A stretch of 45,082 nucleotides of DNA from Nitrospirota bacterium (GCA_014874185.1 JACWAF010000028.1:1-45082); one strand, 5' to 3'; shown: positions 6,401-14,189, counted from the first letter of the stretch. Translations and numbers: made by a program. Notes: a model not told the origin generated them from the sequence alone.

Positions 6401-8831
6401 CGGCTGCTCCTTCTGCTGTCGCCCGCTGGTCAGCAAGCCTGAGTGTCCGGGTTAAATATGCCACAAGCGGCCACCATTCAGCAAGATTATCTGCGCCCGT
6501 TGTGGCTTTTAGCAGTTTCTCGACCTTGTGCTTTCGAAGATTGGCCAGCTCCGTTTGATCAGGTATCCGCCCGAAAACCTGGTTGATCGCAACCTCCCAT
6601 CGGCCGCAAAGTTTGGGGGGAAACAATTCCAAGTCCGTCTGCCACCATCCGCCATGGTGCGCGAGAATAGCGGCAACGCACGCCGATGCAACATATGACT
6701 TATGTTTGTGCGGCACCGAAGTCAACAAATCCATTAAGAACACCCTGCTATAGTACGCCCCCGCAGGTGCATGCGGTGGCCGATGAATTCCTGAGTTTCG
6801 CTCCCTTTGCCGGTCCTCACGCTTACCAGAATCGAAATCCGTATGCGCCAACGGAACCATGTATTGATAGCTCGGATCTTGTGCCCGTTGGCTCGCTTCC
6901 GCCCATCGTTGCCACGCATCCTGAAGTTTTCCAAGGTCATGGAGGAGTGCACAAGCACGGACGGCCTCCAACAAACACTGGACAGTAAGCCCATACCGTA
7001 GCTTCATACCCCTGGCAATCAGCCCTGTACGCCAATGCTCGCGGTCAAGCCTCTTTTCCGCCTCTGCGGCAACCAATCGTGCATGTTCAGCCCACGGCTC
7101 AGCGCGCATTGGTGAATATCCAGGACGAGGCGGTTCAATCCTTTCCGGGCTTTCGTATGTTCCCGGAATGCCAAGGCGAAGGCCAATATCAGAATCATAC
7201 GCTGCTACGGAGGGACGGAGACACACCACATAAGTGCTCTTGACGTCTTCCCGATTCTTTAACTCCTTCCATGGCGCTTCATCATCTCCGGACCAGTACC
7301 AACCAATCTGCCTGCATTCATTCCTAAATAGAGATGAAAGCGTCCACCGGGATATATTAACCCCCTCGCGATGAGCGGGGTTATCAGGCCGCCGATCTTC
7401 ATCATTGACGATTACACGTATGCTCTCCGTATCCCCGCCCCTTATCAGATCAGCTACCCTCTTATGATTGCGCAAAAAAGCATTCTGCTCTATTCGGCCT
7501 AAACACTTGCCAAGCCGCATATGCCAACCTTCTCTTAATGCCCGCTCATCATTCCGGCCATGTGCTTCTTGCACCCATTCAGCAGACAAACGCGGATGGA
7601 GTGATCCTTCGCCGGACCTATGAAGAAGTTCTCTCGTCTTTGTCAGCGTTTCATCTTCCCGGTGAACATCACCGTATGGCAGCCACGCCCGTTCCTCCAT
7701 CGGAAGCTGGTAGACATGAACTGTCCCCTTTTCACCGGCAAACCTTGCACACCGCCCGGCCCGTTGAACCAAAGCATTCATTGGACATAACTCTGTATGA
7801 AGGTGATCAGCGGAGATGTCTATACCAGCTTCGATGACTTGCGTTGCAACAAGAATCGCATCGGAATTCCGCTCCTCTTTGCCAAAGAGGGAACGCAAAA
7901 TTTCTTCTTTGGCCCTTCGGTCTTCCTTAAAGAAGCGAGAATGCAACAAAATAACCTTGTTTTCTTTACCTTCCCCCCTCAGAGTCTGCATCAACTCTTC
8001 AAACATTTTCTGAGCTCGCTTAACAGTATTAAGCAATACTATCGAACGTCCATCATGACATCTGAGAACAGCATCTGCTGAAAGCGGCTCTTTCTCTAAT
8101 GTAAAATTTTTGGTAACTGTCGAGACGCTCGGCACTGATGCCATAAGGGCAGCCGTTTCTGCATCGTCTTCTGGGACAGAAACCGTCTGTAAGCCATCGG
8201 CAAGGACCTGTTCAAGCGGCAGCGTTGCTGTCGCGGTCATCCATACTGATTGACAGAGGTCCCGAAACAGATGGAGGCCGGCAACTGCCGTCAAAAAGGC
8301 TCTGTGAGGCTCCATAAGATGAAATTCATCGAAGACAACAAGTGACCCGACTGGAATTGCGGCATTCACGTTACAAAGGCGGATCGAAATTCCATAAGGT
8401 GCATTGAGAACTCCGCTCAAGACCTGATCATATGTCGTTATTATGATTCGGCCTCTGTTGAAGAACCGATCATCCGGTTGTTCACCGGTCTGTAGGGTAA
8501 CGAAAGGGGAAATAATCTCTCGCCCCCGTTCATCTATTTCCCCCTCAACCGGTAGCCCGAGCCTAGTAGCTGCTTCACAAGCTTCATAATAAATTCCCTG
8601 GGCGAGCGTCCTAAGAGGGAGCGCGTAAATCAAACGAGCCGGGTGCTCTTCCCAACCGGGGAAAAGAAAAGGAGCTAAGACTGACCACGTTTTCCCAGCG
8701 CCTGTTGGCGCACGTAGGACTATGTTTCGGCCTTCATACAATAACCGAGCAACTTTGACCTGATATTCAAAGGGATTATATCCTGTGAGCTGGCAGAAGA
8801 ATTTAGCATAGATGGCTTCAAAGCTACTCAT
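6393..8831 (-). CDS. cas3: CRISPR-associated helicase-nuclease Cas3 (helicase-HD order)
   Basis: Cas3 is recruited by target-bound Cascade to unwind and degrade DNA. The 812-aa protein has an N-terminal SF2 helicase: P-loop APTGAGKT (41-48), DEFH box (168-171), MTATAT motif III (198-203) and a later QVIEAGIDI/QRAGRCAR motif V-VI block. The HD nuclease is at the C-terminus: H631-D632 in LLHDLGK, H725-H726 in AHHGGWW and D801 in RLADQR. Most Cas3 proteins have HD first. The reversed order is known mainly from I-G (formerly I-U) and some other variants. The gene starts 3 nt after cas6 and overlaps cas8. Confidence 0.95.
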   Translation of the reverse strand: MSSFEAIYAKFFCQLTGYNPFEYQVKVARLLYEGRNIVLRAPTGAGKTWSVLAPFLFPGWEEHPARLIYALPLRTLAQGIYYEACEAATRLGLPVEGEIDERGREIISPFVTLQTGEQPDDRFFNRGRIIITTYDQVLSGVLNAPYGISIRLCNVNAAIPVGSLVVFDEFHLMEPHRAFLTAVAGLHLFRDLCQSVWMTATATLPLEQVLADGLQTVSVPEDDAETAALMASVPSVSTVTKNFTLEKEPLSADAVLRCHDGRSIVLLNTVKRAQKMFEELMQTLRGEGKENKVILLHSRFFKEDRRAKEEILRSLFGKEERNSDAILVATQVIEAGIDISADHLHTELCPMNALVQRAGRCARFAGEKGTVHVYQLPMEERAWLPYGDVHREDETLTKTRELLHRSGEGSLHPRLSAEWVQEAHGRNDERALREGWHMRLGKCLGRIEQNAFLRNHKRVADLIRGGDTESIRVIVNDEDRRPDNPAHREGVNISRWTLSSLFRNECRQIGWYWSGDDEAPWKELKNREDVKSTYVVCLRPSVAAYDSDIGLRLGIPGTYESPERIEPPRPGYSPMRAEPWAEHARLVAAEAEKRLDREHWRTGLIARGMKLRYGLTVQCLLEAVRACALLHDLGKLQDAWQRWAEASQRAQDPSYQYMVPLAHTDFDSGKREDRQRERNSGIHRPPHAPAGAYYSRVFLMDLLTSVPHKHKSYVASACVAAILAHHGGWWQTDLELFPPKLCGRWEVAINQVFGRIPDQTELANLRKHKVEKLLKATTGADNLAEWWPLVAYLTRTLRLADQRATAEGAADE

Positions 8832-8834
8832 ATT

Positions 8835-9797
8835 TCATTCCACCTTGTACCATCCGTTGCCGAAGACCGCGTCGTCGCCTATGTGCACGAATTCGCCCGC
8901 GATGAGCATAGGGATAAATTCTTCCAGGTCTCCTTCGAAAGATATCCTCCCCATAAAACCGCTCTGGTCATGAGTGGCTTGCTGGGTCCTGCTCTTTCTT
9001 CGAGTCTCGACCCACCTCGCATCGGAGCGCGCCTTTTTGATCATCATGGCCCTTTCGGCAAGCCCCTTGAAATCCATATCGAGCGGGCCGCCGCAATAGG
9101 CAGACGACAGGGCGTTCAGCCTGTCCCGCAGTCTTCTTATTATGTGGTGGAATTCAGGGTCCCTCACGACAGCGCTTTTCCCCTTCTCGCCAGTGGGGTT
9201 GTATTTGAGCCTGGTGGGTGTGAGAAACCGGAGGGTCATCCGTCCGCTGGCGAGGTCATCCGCCTTCTTCAAAAGTTCCCTGCCTGTTATCCGCTGAATG
9301 GAATTCGTGACGACGCCCGACCTGGAGTCATATACAGTCGAGGATGTCCCGTCCTTCACGGAGGCGATCTCCGCAAGCCTGAACCTGCCCCTGTTCAGGC
9401 CAATCCCCGACTTGCCCACCTCGATAAAAGGCATGATGATGTACGGAAAATAATCTATGCGGTCTCCGATAAGCACCAAATCGAAACGAAGTGGAGTTGA
9501 AGGCGTGTATAAGGCCGTTTCGGAAAGGGGAGGCTTGAAGACATACCCTCTTGGCGGGTTCTGCAGCCGCTTTGCCTGGGCAAGCCCCAAGGGATTGAAG
9601 ACAAGGGAGTATGCGCACCTGGACCGGAGCATGCACTCCGAGCAGTCCATGCCGAGGTCTGTGCACACGAGCTTTCGGAGCGAGGAGCCGAACGCGCCCC
9701 TCAGCACGTTCCCCTTGTTGAAAGCAGGCAGGTGGATCTCCGTCTCGGGCAGAAGGGTGATCCTGAGGTGAGCCAGTTCGAAGCCTTCGAGCATCAT
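8835..9797 (-). CDS. cas6: CRISPR pre-crRNA processing endoribonuclease Cas6
   Basis: Cas6 cleaves the repeat in pre-crRNA. This 320-aa RAMP protein has the N-terminal LRGAFGSSLRKLVC segment and a four-cysteine motif (C45, then CSECMLRSRCAYS) seen in one large Cas6 family. The C-terminal half has the G-rich signature HIGDDAVFGNGWYKV that ends Cas6 folds. It is the first gene of the cas operon. Two adjacent ATGs (9797, 9794) follow a perfect -10 box by 2 or 5 nt, so the mRNA may be leaderless. Codon use looks more GC-rich than in the cas3-cas8-cas7-cas5 block. Confidence 0.92.
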   Translation of the reverse strand: MMLEGFELAHLRITLLPETEIHLPAFNKGNVLRGAFGSSLRKLVCTDLGMDCSECMLRSRCAYSLVFNPLGLAQAKRLQNPPRGYVFKPPLSETALYTPSTPLRFDLVLIGDRIDYFPYIIMPFIEVGKSGIGLNRGRFRLAEIASVKDGTSSTVYDSRSGVVTNSIQRITGRELLKKADDLASGRMTLRFLTPTRLKYNPTGEKGKSAVVRDPEFHHIIRRLRDRLNALSSAYCGGPLDMDFKGLAERAMMIKKARSDARWVETRRKSRTQQATHDQSGFMGRISFEGDLEEFIPMLIAGEFVHIGDDAVFGNGWYKVE

Positions 9798-9799
9798 CC

Positions 9800-9828
9800 A
9801 TTATAACCGCTCAAGTATCGCGGGACAA
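9800..9828 (-). promoter_or_regulatory. Promoter of the cas operon
   Basis: A -35 hexamer TTGTCC (9828-9823) and a perfect -10 TATAAT (9805-9800) are separated by 17 bp on the minus strand. Expected initiation falls at about 9793, on the cas6 start codons, and no Shine-Dalgarno sequence precedes them. A second -35-like TTGACA (9837-9832) is too far from the -10 (26 bp). Confidence 0.6.
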
Positions 9829-9837
9829 GCCTGTCAA

Positions 9838-10299
9838 TGGGCATTAAAAAGTGTACCACCTGGGGTCTCCCTCGGGGTTAGTACGATGTGAGAGGCGGTT
9901 TTGGATAGAGGGACCGGATTGCCGAACACATAAAAAGGGCCTCGAATATTACACACCAATTCCATGAATTCCAATTTCCCTTTTATTTACACTTAGTCCG
10001 TTTTTTGTGGTCTCTCGTTAGCTGAACACGTTAAACACTGCGGAACACCTAGTTTTGGGCTTTTGGGGGCGGGTAGAGAGAGGTAGACACCCCGGGGGGT
10101 GAGGGCATCCGGAGAGGAATCGTTTGAGGATACACTTCTATCGTGCCGACGAAAAAGAAAAAGTGAATAAGCGAGTTTGGGCGCGGTTTTATCTGCTACT
10201 TTCACCGATATGTCCACAGAAGATAATCGCTTTGAGAAGCAGCGCTTCATTAAGAGAAAGAAACTTCGGAACCAGCCTTTCAACTCCGAAGTACAGTAA
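9838..10299. other. Gene-poor stretch between cas operon and integrase remnant
   Basis: I see no credible gene here. The reading frames (for example 9993-10283 on the minus strand) encode proteins of unusual composition with no recognisable motif. The segment includes AT-rich runs near 9945-10000 and GC-rich tracts near 10060-10100. It looks like degraded mobile DNA, consistent with the recombinase fragment that follows. Confidence 0.4.
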
Positions 10300-10652
10300 G
10301 GGCAGCGAGTGGCGTTTACTGGTGAAGAGGCGTTTGGAATGCAACCTCCTTTTTCATAAAGATGGGAAACCCCTTTTCCAGATGCAAGTTGACAGGGCTT
10401 TCAAAAAGGCCTGTAAGCTGGCTGGCATCAAGGACTTCCGTTTCAATGACTTGAGGCACACATTTGCATCTCTTCCAGGATGGGATTGACCTCTACACGG
10501 TTCAGAAACTTCTTGGCCATAAGGATGGCAGGATGACGCAGCGTTATGCCCATCTCACTCACGACAGGTTGGCTTCTGCCGTGATGAGTCTGGAGCGGTT
10601 ACGTCATAATTCTGCCATAGTTGAGGAGAAAATCGGAGATGCTCGCCCGTAA
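10300..10652 (+). pseudogene. Tyrosine recombinase (phage-type integrase), frameshifted C-terminal remnant
   Basis: Two overlapping plus-strand frames together encode the catalytic C-terminus of a tyrosine recombinase. The first frame (to 10489) gives RAFKKACKLAGIKDFRFNDLRHTFAS, containing the R of box II; the usual histidine of HxxR is N here. The second frame (from about 10464) continues with GIDLYTVQKLLGHKDGRMTQRYAHL, containing the LGH motif and nucleophilic tyrosine. A frameshift lies at about 10470-10490, inside the segment that normally reads HTFASWL.MAG. The N-terminal arm-binding and core domains are absent. The fragment ends 16 bp from the 3' end of tRNA-Glu, a typical attachment site, so it is probably a relic of an integrated element. 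Confidence 0.85.
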
Positions 10653-10668
10653 CACCCCTTGATTTTTT

Positions 10669-10744
10669 TGGCGGTCCCAACGGGATTCGAACCCGTGTTT
10701 TAGCCTTGAGAGGGCCACGTCCTAGGCCTCTAGACGATGGGACC
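10669..10744 (-). tRNA. tRNA-Glu (CUC)
   Basis: A 76-nt cloverleaf on the minus strand. The acceptor stem is GGTCCCA/TGGGACC, the anticodon loop is CTCTCAA (anticodon CUC), the T-loop is GGTTCGAATC, and GCCA is encoded at the 3' end. It is the second gene of a tRNA pair. The adjacent recombinase remnant makes its 3' end a likely attachment site. Confidence 0.96.
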
Positions 10745-10747
10745 TTT

Positions 10748-10821
10748 TGGCTGGGGAGAGAGGATTCGAACCCCTATAAGCAGATCCAGAATCTGCCGTC
10801 CTGCCCTTGGACGACTCCCCA
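10748..10821 (-). tRNA. tRNA-Gln (CUG)
   Basis: A 74-nt cloverleaf on the minus strand. The acceptor stem is TGGGGAG/CTCCCCA, the anticodon stem is GCAGA/TCTGC around loop TTCTGGA (anticodon CUG), the T-loop is GGTTCGAATC, and GCCA is encoded. Only 3 nt separate it from tRNA-Glu downstream, so both must be processed from one transcript. Confidence 0.95.
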
Positions 10822-10855
10822 ATTTCCAATACTTTCCGATAGTTGAAGCATATCA

Positions 10856-10885
10856 AGAATATCATAAAGCTTCAAAAACCGTCAA
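10856..10885 (-). promoter_or_regulatory. Probable promoter of the tRNA-Gln/tRNA-Glu pair
   Basis: On the minus strand TTGACG (10885-10880) and TATTCT (10861-10856) are 18 bp apart, about 35 nt upstream of tRNA-Gln. A 7-bp inverted repeat TTGAAGC/GCTTCAA (10843-10849, 10869-10875) overlaps the -10 region. Confidence 0.45.
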
Positions 10886-10938
10886 CAAACGCCGGCAAAT
10901 CCCTTATCAACCGCCCCGAATCGGGGTAGAATCTAATC

Positions 10939-11781
10939 ATGGACAAAAGAAAGCTGGGCCAGACCGGGTTCGAGGCCACCATCATGGGGCTTGGCGGCGA
11001 GGGCATACTGCGCACCTTCGGGCACGAGGAAGAGGCCTACAGGCTCATCAACCGCGCGCTGGACCTGGGGATAAATTACATGGAAAGCGCCAGCGCATAC
11101 TCCGGAAGCGAGGCCTACTACGGCCTGGCCCTGAAAGAGCGCAGAAAAGACGTATTCCTGGCCAGCAAGTCCCATGCGCGCATCAAAAACGAAGCCCGTA
11201 AACAGCTTGAAGAGACCCTTCAGAACATGAAGACTGACCACCTTGACCTCTGGCAGATGCACGACGTGCGCACGGAGGCGGACGTGCTGCGCATCTTCGG
11301 CCCGGGCGGCGCGTACGAGGCCTTCCTCGAGGCCAAAGAACAAGGCCTGGCTAGGTTCATCGGCATCACCGGCCACGAGGACCCGGACATCATCCGCTAC
11401 TGCATAGAGCGCCACCAGTTCGACACCGTGCTCATCCCCGTGAACCCGGCCGAGCCGCAGTTCAAGAGCTTTCTGGCGGGCGTCATCCCGGCCGCGCAGA
11501 GGAAGCGGATGGGCATAATCGGGATGAAGATATACTGCCGCGGGCTTGCGGAGCGCGTGCGCGTAGCGCGCGGGCTGGAAAAATTTTTTCAGTTCGCGCT
11601 CTCGCTGCCCGTCACCACCGCGGTGATCGGCTGCGATAACCTGGAGCAACTGGAACAGAATGTGATATTCGCCGAGAGGTTCCTCCCCATTGGTGAGGCC
11701 AAGCGCACCGAACTTATCAACCAGGTGGCCCCCTTCGCCCAGGACTTGATGTACTACAAGGCGATAGAGCTGAACAGGTAA
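10939..11781 (+). CDS. Aldo/keto reductase family protein
   Basis: A 280-aa TIM-barrel NADPH-dependent oxidoreductase of the AKR superfamily; substrate unknown. It starts with the typical RKLGQTGFEATIMGLGGEG strand. The catalytic set can be placed as Y54 (SAY), K77 (ASK) and H108 (QMH). The catalytic aspartate, normally in a DTA motif, is glutamate here (E49 in MESA). There is no C-terminal ferredoxin domain. It stands alone, divergent from the tRNA pair. TAGAAT lies 6 nt before the ATG and there is no clear SD, so it may be leaderless. A terminator follows at 11784. Confidence 0.9.
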   Translation: MDKRKLGQTGFEATIMGLGGEGILRTFGHEEEAYRLINRALDLGINYMESASAYSGSEAYYGLALKERRKDVFLASKSHARIKNEARKQLEETLQNMKTDHLDLWQMHDVRTEADVLRIFGPGGAYEAFLEAKEQGLARFIGITGHEDPDIIRYCIERHQFDTVLIPVNPAEPQFKSFLAGVIPAAQRKRMGIIGMKIYCRGLAERVRVARGLEKFFQFALSLPVTTAVIGCDNLEQLEQNVIFAERFLPIGEAKRTELINQVAPFAQDLMYYKAIELNR

Positions 11782-11783
11782 AA

Positions 11784-11809
11784 AACCCTGTTATTAGGGT
11801 TATTTTTTT
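11784..11809 (+). terminator. Rho-independent terminator after the aldo/keto reductase
   Basis: Stem AACCCT/AGGGTT (11784-11789, 11796-11801) with a 6-nt loop is followed by ATTTTTTT, directly after the stop codon. Confidence 0.75.
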
Positions 11810-11853
11810 GACCACGTCACCCTGCCCTATCATCCCCGGCATGGCATGAAACG

Positions 11854-11873
11854 GAGGCCGACCGGCCTCTTTT
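11854..11873. terminator. GAGGCC hairpin between convergent genes
   Basis: GAGGCC/GGCCTC (11854-11859, 11864-11869) with a 4-nt loop is followed by TTTT on the plus strand. It lies between the convergent aldo/keto reductase and cytochrome peroxidase genes and could serve as a backup terminator. The minus-strand U-run is poor. Confidence 0.5.
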
Positions 11874-11957
11874 CATCTCGCCCCATTTTTTGACTTTTTT
11901 GTATTTTGGAGTCCAGCGCACGGGGCATGAAACCCCGTGCATGGCTGGGTTGAGCTA

Positions 11958-12998
11958 TCAGTCAACTTCCGGCTTGGGAGTAGCATCGGTAGCGGCTGGC
12001 AATACGGGGTATCCCACTTTCGGCTGGACTCCGGTCGTGCTGTGCAGAAAAAGGGCGATCTCCTGTACATCGGTCTTCGTGAGGGAGATGCCAAGCTGCA
12101 CGGAACCCATTATGCCAATGGCCTCTTCCAGGGACCAGACCTTCCCGGAATGAAAATAGGGCGCGGTCAGGGCGATGTTGCGCAAAGAGGGCGATTTGAA
12201 GAAGTACTGGTCCTTCTGAAGGGAAGTGACCTTGAACCTTCCCGTGTCGCCCGCAAGGAGTTCGGCCCTCGGCCTCTCCATAACCCCGAACTTGTAATAG
12301 CCGGTGCCGCCCATGTTGATGCCGCCGTGGCAGGCGGAGCATCCTTTTGACATGAACAGGCCCAGGCCGCTTTTTTCCCGTGGGCCAAGCGCGTTCCCGT
12401 CCCCTTTCAGAAATTTGTCGAAGCGCGAATCCGGGGTGAGCAGGGTTGCTTCAAATATCTCGATGGCAAGGGCCATGTTGTTGAAGGTAACCGGGTCTTT
12501 TTCGTCCGGGAAGGCGTCCGCAAACATCTCTTTATAGCCGGGCATGCTCTTCAGGGTCTGCACCACGCGCCCTGGCGTGCTGTTCATTTCAACGGCGGCC
12601 TGCACGGGGCCCTTGGCCTGCTCTGCCAGGTCGCTGGCGCGCCCGTCCCAGAACTGCGCGATGTTGAAGACGGAGTTGAATACAGTTGGCGCGTTGCGCG
12701 GGCCCTTCCTCCAGCCATGCCCGATGGAGGTCTCCTCGTAATCCGCACCGCCCATGCCCATGTTGTGACAGGAATTGCAGCTTATGAACCCGCTCTTTGA
12801 GAGCCTGGGGTCGAAGTAGAGGGCGCGCCCCAGTTCCACCAGTTCCGGCGTAACCGGCTTGCCTTTGATGGTCTTCAGGTCATGGGGAATGGGTTTGAAG
12901 ACCTCGTTTGCCCGTTCCATAAGGCCGTCCCCGTATGTGACCGCCGGGAGGAAAAGCGCCAAAAAAGCCGCGCATAAAAAGCTGTATATGAATTTCAT
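11958..12998 (-). CDS. Dihaem cytochrome c peroxidase (CcpA/MauG family), periplasmic
   Basis: A 346-aa exported protein with an N-terminal signal peptide (hydrophobic residues 3-20, AVTYG cleavage region). It has two haem c sites: C74-NS-CH78 and C220-SA-CH224. Flanking segments (LGRALYFDPRLSKSGFISC, RNAPTVFNSVF, SLRNIALTAPYFHSG) are those of bacterial dihaem cytochrome c peroxidases, which reduce H2O2 in the periplasm with electrons from small cytochromes. MauG-like oxidases share the fold, so peroxidase activity is inferred. It is monocistronic with a good promoter at 13034-13061; a GGGGGG SD precedes the ATG. The nearby ccdA could support its haem attachment. Confidence 0.93.
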   Translation of the reverse strand: MKFIYSFLCAAFLALFLPAVTYGDGLMERANEVFKPIPHDLKTIKGKPVTPELVELGRALYFDPRLSKSGFISCNSCHNMGMGGADYEETSIGHGWRKGPRNAPTVFNSVFNIAQFWDGRASDLAEQAKGPVQAAVEMNSTPGRVVQTLKSMPGYKEMFADAFPDEKDPVTFNNMALAIEIFEATLLTPDSRFDKFLKGDGNALGPREKSGLGLFMSKGCSACHGGINMGGTGYYKFGVMERPRAELLAGDTGRFKVTSLQKDQYFFKSPSLRNIALTAPYFHSGKVWSLEEAIGIMGSVQLGISLTKTDVQEIALFLHSTTGVQPKVGYPVLPAATDATPKPEVD

Positions 12999-13033
12999 CG
13001 AAGCCCCCCCCTGAATCTTCCCTTATGTAACAA

Positions 13034-13061
13034 AGTATATCAGCCCTCTCAGGAATGGCAA
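13034..13061 (-). promoter_or_regulatory. Promoter of the cytochrome c peroxidase gene
   Basis: TTGCCA (13061-13056) and TATACT (13039-13034) are 16 bp apart on the minus strand. They give a leader of roughly 30 nt before the ATG at 12998. Confidence 0.6.
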
Positions 13062-13066
13062 CCGGG

Positions 13067-13338
13067 ATGGGCGGACGGAGCGCCGCCCGCGATTTCAGGC
13101 GTTTAGCACTGAAATGTATGAGATTGTAAATATTTCCGGCAACGGCTATGGCTCCTTGCCGGTTCATAACTAAGGTGTCATTCCCGCAACCCCGCCTTGG
13201 CGGGGGCGTCGTGAATCCAACCCACCCCCGTCCCCTCCCAGGAGGGGATTAAGGGGTGGGTAGATTCCGGACACGCCGGAATAACAACGAGGTAATCATA
13301 GGAGCAATGCTTAAATCTAATTTACTTTTCGTTTGGTG
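13067..13338. repeat. Intergenic block with nested palindromic repeat (13177-13285)
   Basis: No gene is visible. GGGCGG/CCGCCC forms a hairpin at about 13067-13086. A repeat unit bounded by GTCATTCC (13177) and GGAATAAC (to 13285) contains CCCGCC-TT-GGCGGG and two nested stems, CCCACCCC/GGGGTGGG (13221-13228, 13253-13260) and TCCCCTCC/GGAGGGGA (13231-13238, 13241-13248). A fragment of the same nested stem recurs after khpA (16664-16698). The terminal inverted repeats suggest a non-autonomous mobile repeat. Confidence 0.65.
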
Positions 13339-13419
13339 GTCATTGCGAGGAGCGCAGGCGACGAAGCAATCTTGAAGTGATTAATTTGAGCCGGATTGCT
13401 TCGCTTCGCTTGCAATGAC
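13339..13419. repeat. 81-bp terminal-inverted-repeat element (GTCATTGCGAGG type)
   Basis: The element begins GTCATTGCGAGGAGCG and ends CGCTTGCAATGAC. The inner arms CGAAGCAATC and GGATTGCTTCG extend the inverted repeat. From memory, elements with these ends are scattered in many unrelated bacterial genomes as MITE-like repeats. It lies between the nested repeat and the truncated MOSC copy. Confidence 0.8.
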
Positions 13420-13446
13420 GATGATAACAGGTTTTTCAGCATCCTG

Positions 13447-13560
13447 TTAAAATATACCCATGAAGGGCAAAGTCGTCTCCCTTAACATCAGCCCGGCAAA
13501 GGGCACGCGGAAGACCCCGGTGGAGACCGCCGTGCTGAAAGCGAACTTCGGCATGGAGGG
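13447..13560 (+). pseudogene. Truncated 5' copy of the MOSC gene (direct repeat flanking hicAB)
   Basis: These 114 bp match 14242-14355 with two differences (13450 A/G; 13492 C/T, silent). They include the -10-like TAAAAT, the ATG at 13460 and the first 33 codons of the MOSC gene. Homology stops abruptly after GGAGGG at 13560, where the hicAB cassette begins. An inverted repeat AACAGG/CCTGTT (13426-13431, 13443-13448) just upstream may be the original regulatory site of the MOSC gene, now separated from the intact copy. Confidence 0.9.
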
Positions 13561-13580
13561 TACGGAAATCGCCCTCACTT

Positions 13581-13910
13581 TTACCGGCTTAATTTAGCGG
13601 CGGCAAGGCGATTGAGGCTTATCCCGGTTTCGGCTGACTGTATAGCGAGGGCCCTGTGGGTTTCAGGGGTCACCCGGACAACAAATTTACCGCTATACCG
13701 GCGGTTTGCTATCGGCTCCGGTATGGGATCGCCCGTCTTTTTCATGTCCTCTATCACTCCAGCGACAACCTTCCGAATGCCTTTTAACGCGCCCTCCGGA
13801 GTTTTCGCCAGCCAGCTCAGGCTTGGAAATTCGGCGCACAGGCCGACATATTCCTTGTCTTCCGCAGACCATGTTACCCTGTAAGTATAATGATCATCCT
13901 TCAGTATCAT
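13581..13910 (-). CDS. hicB: HicB-family antitoxin
   Basis: A 109-aa antitoxin. The N-terminal part has the degenerate RNase-H-like HicB fold (YTYRVTWSAEDKEYVGLCAEFPSLSWLAKTPEGAL). The C-terminal 35 residues form a ribbon-helix-helix DNA-binding domain (KFVVRVTPETHRALAIQSAETGISLNRL). It should bind and block HicA and repress its own promoter. It overlaps hicA by 17 nt. The operon runs opposite to the surrounding MOSC gene and lies exactly between the two MOSC direct repeats. Confidence 0.92.
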   Translation of the reverse strand: MILKDDHYTYRVTWSAEDKEYVGLCAEFPSLSWLAKTPEGALKGIRKVVAGVIEDMKKTGDPIPEPIANRRYSGKFVVRVTPETHRALAIQSAETGISLNRLAAAKLSR

Positions 13911-14154
13911 GGTTCACCTCCAAAATCCCGATAGCTTTAAGCACTTGTTTCACCTGGTATGCCTTGGCCTTCCCTTTATCGTTTTGAATATTGATGCGCG
14001 GATCGCCCTGCCAAGGCGTTTTGTAAATTCTATGGCTACTGCCCTTATGCCGGGCTGGTCCGAAATAATAATCGCAGACCAGGCATAAATCCGTAAATCT
14101 TATATTCTGCGGATTGCTTCTCATCATCAAGACCGTTTTAGCAATCCTGTCCAT
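13894..14154 (-). CDS. hicA: HicA-family mRNA interferase toxin
   Basis: HicA is a small dsRNA-binding-fold toxin that cleaves mRNA. The 86-aa product has the conserved catalytic histidine in GSSHRIYKTPW and the family ending INIQNDKGKAKAYQVKQVLKAI. The start is the ATG at 14154; a TTG at 14157 is also in frame. The -10 box ends 5 nt before the ATG and no SD is present, so the message is probably leaderless. hicA first, then overlapping hicB, is the normal order. Confidence 0.92.
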   Translation of the reverse strand: MDRIAKTVLMMRSNPQNIRFTDLCLVCDYYFGPARHKGSSHRIYKTPWQGDPRINIQNDKGKAKAYQVKQVLKAIGILEVNHDTEG

Positions 14155-14159
14155 CAAAA

Positions 14160-14189
14160 ATTATAATATCAATATTAGTATCATGTCAA
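14160..14189 (-). promoter_or_regulatory. Promoter and likely operator of hicAB
   Basis: TTGACA (14189-14184) and TATAAT (14165-14160) are both perfect and 18 bp apart on the minus strand. The spacer holds an imperfect palindrome centred on AATATT (ATAC..AATATT..GTAT-like arms). This is a plausible site for the ribbon-helix-helix domain of HicB. Confidence 0.75.

Noticed and set aside
9838-9870. GCATTAAAAAGTGTACCACC near the cas promoter looked like the flank of an IS21-type element
   Set aside because: No transposase or paired terminal repeat is visible in the window.
9993-10283. A 96-aa minus-strand open frame next to the integrase relic
   Set aside because: No recognisable motif, odd composition, no SD, and it overlaps degraded mobile DNA.
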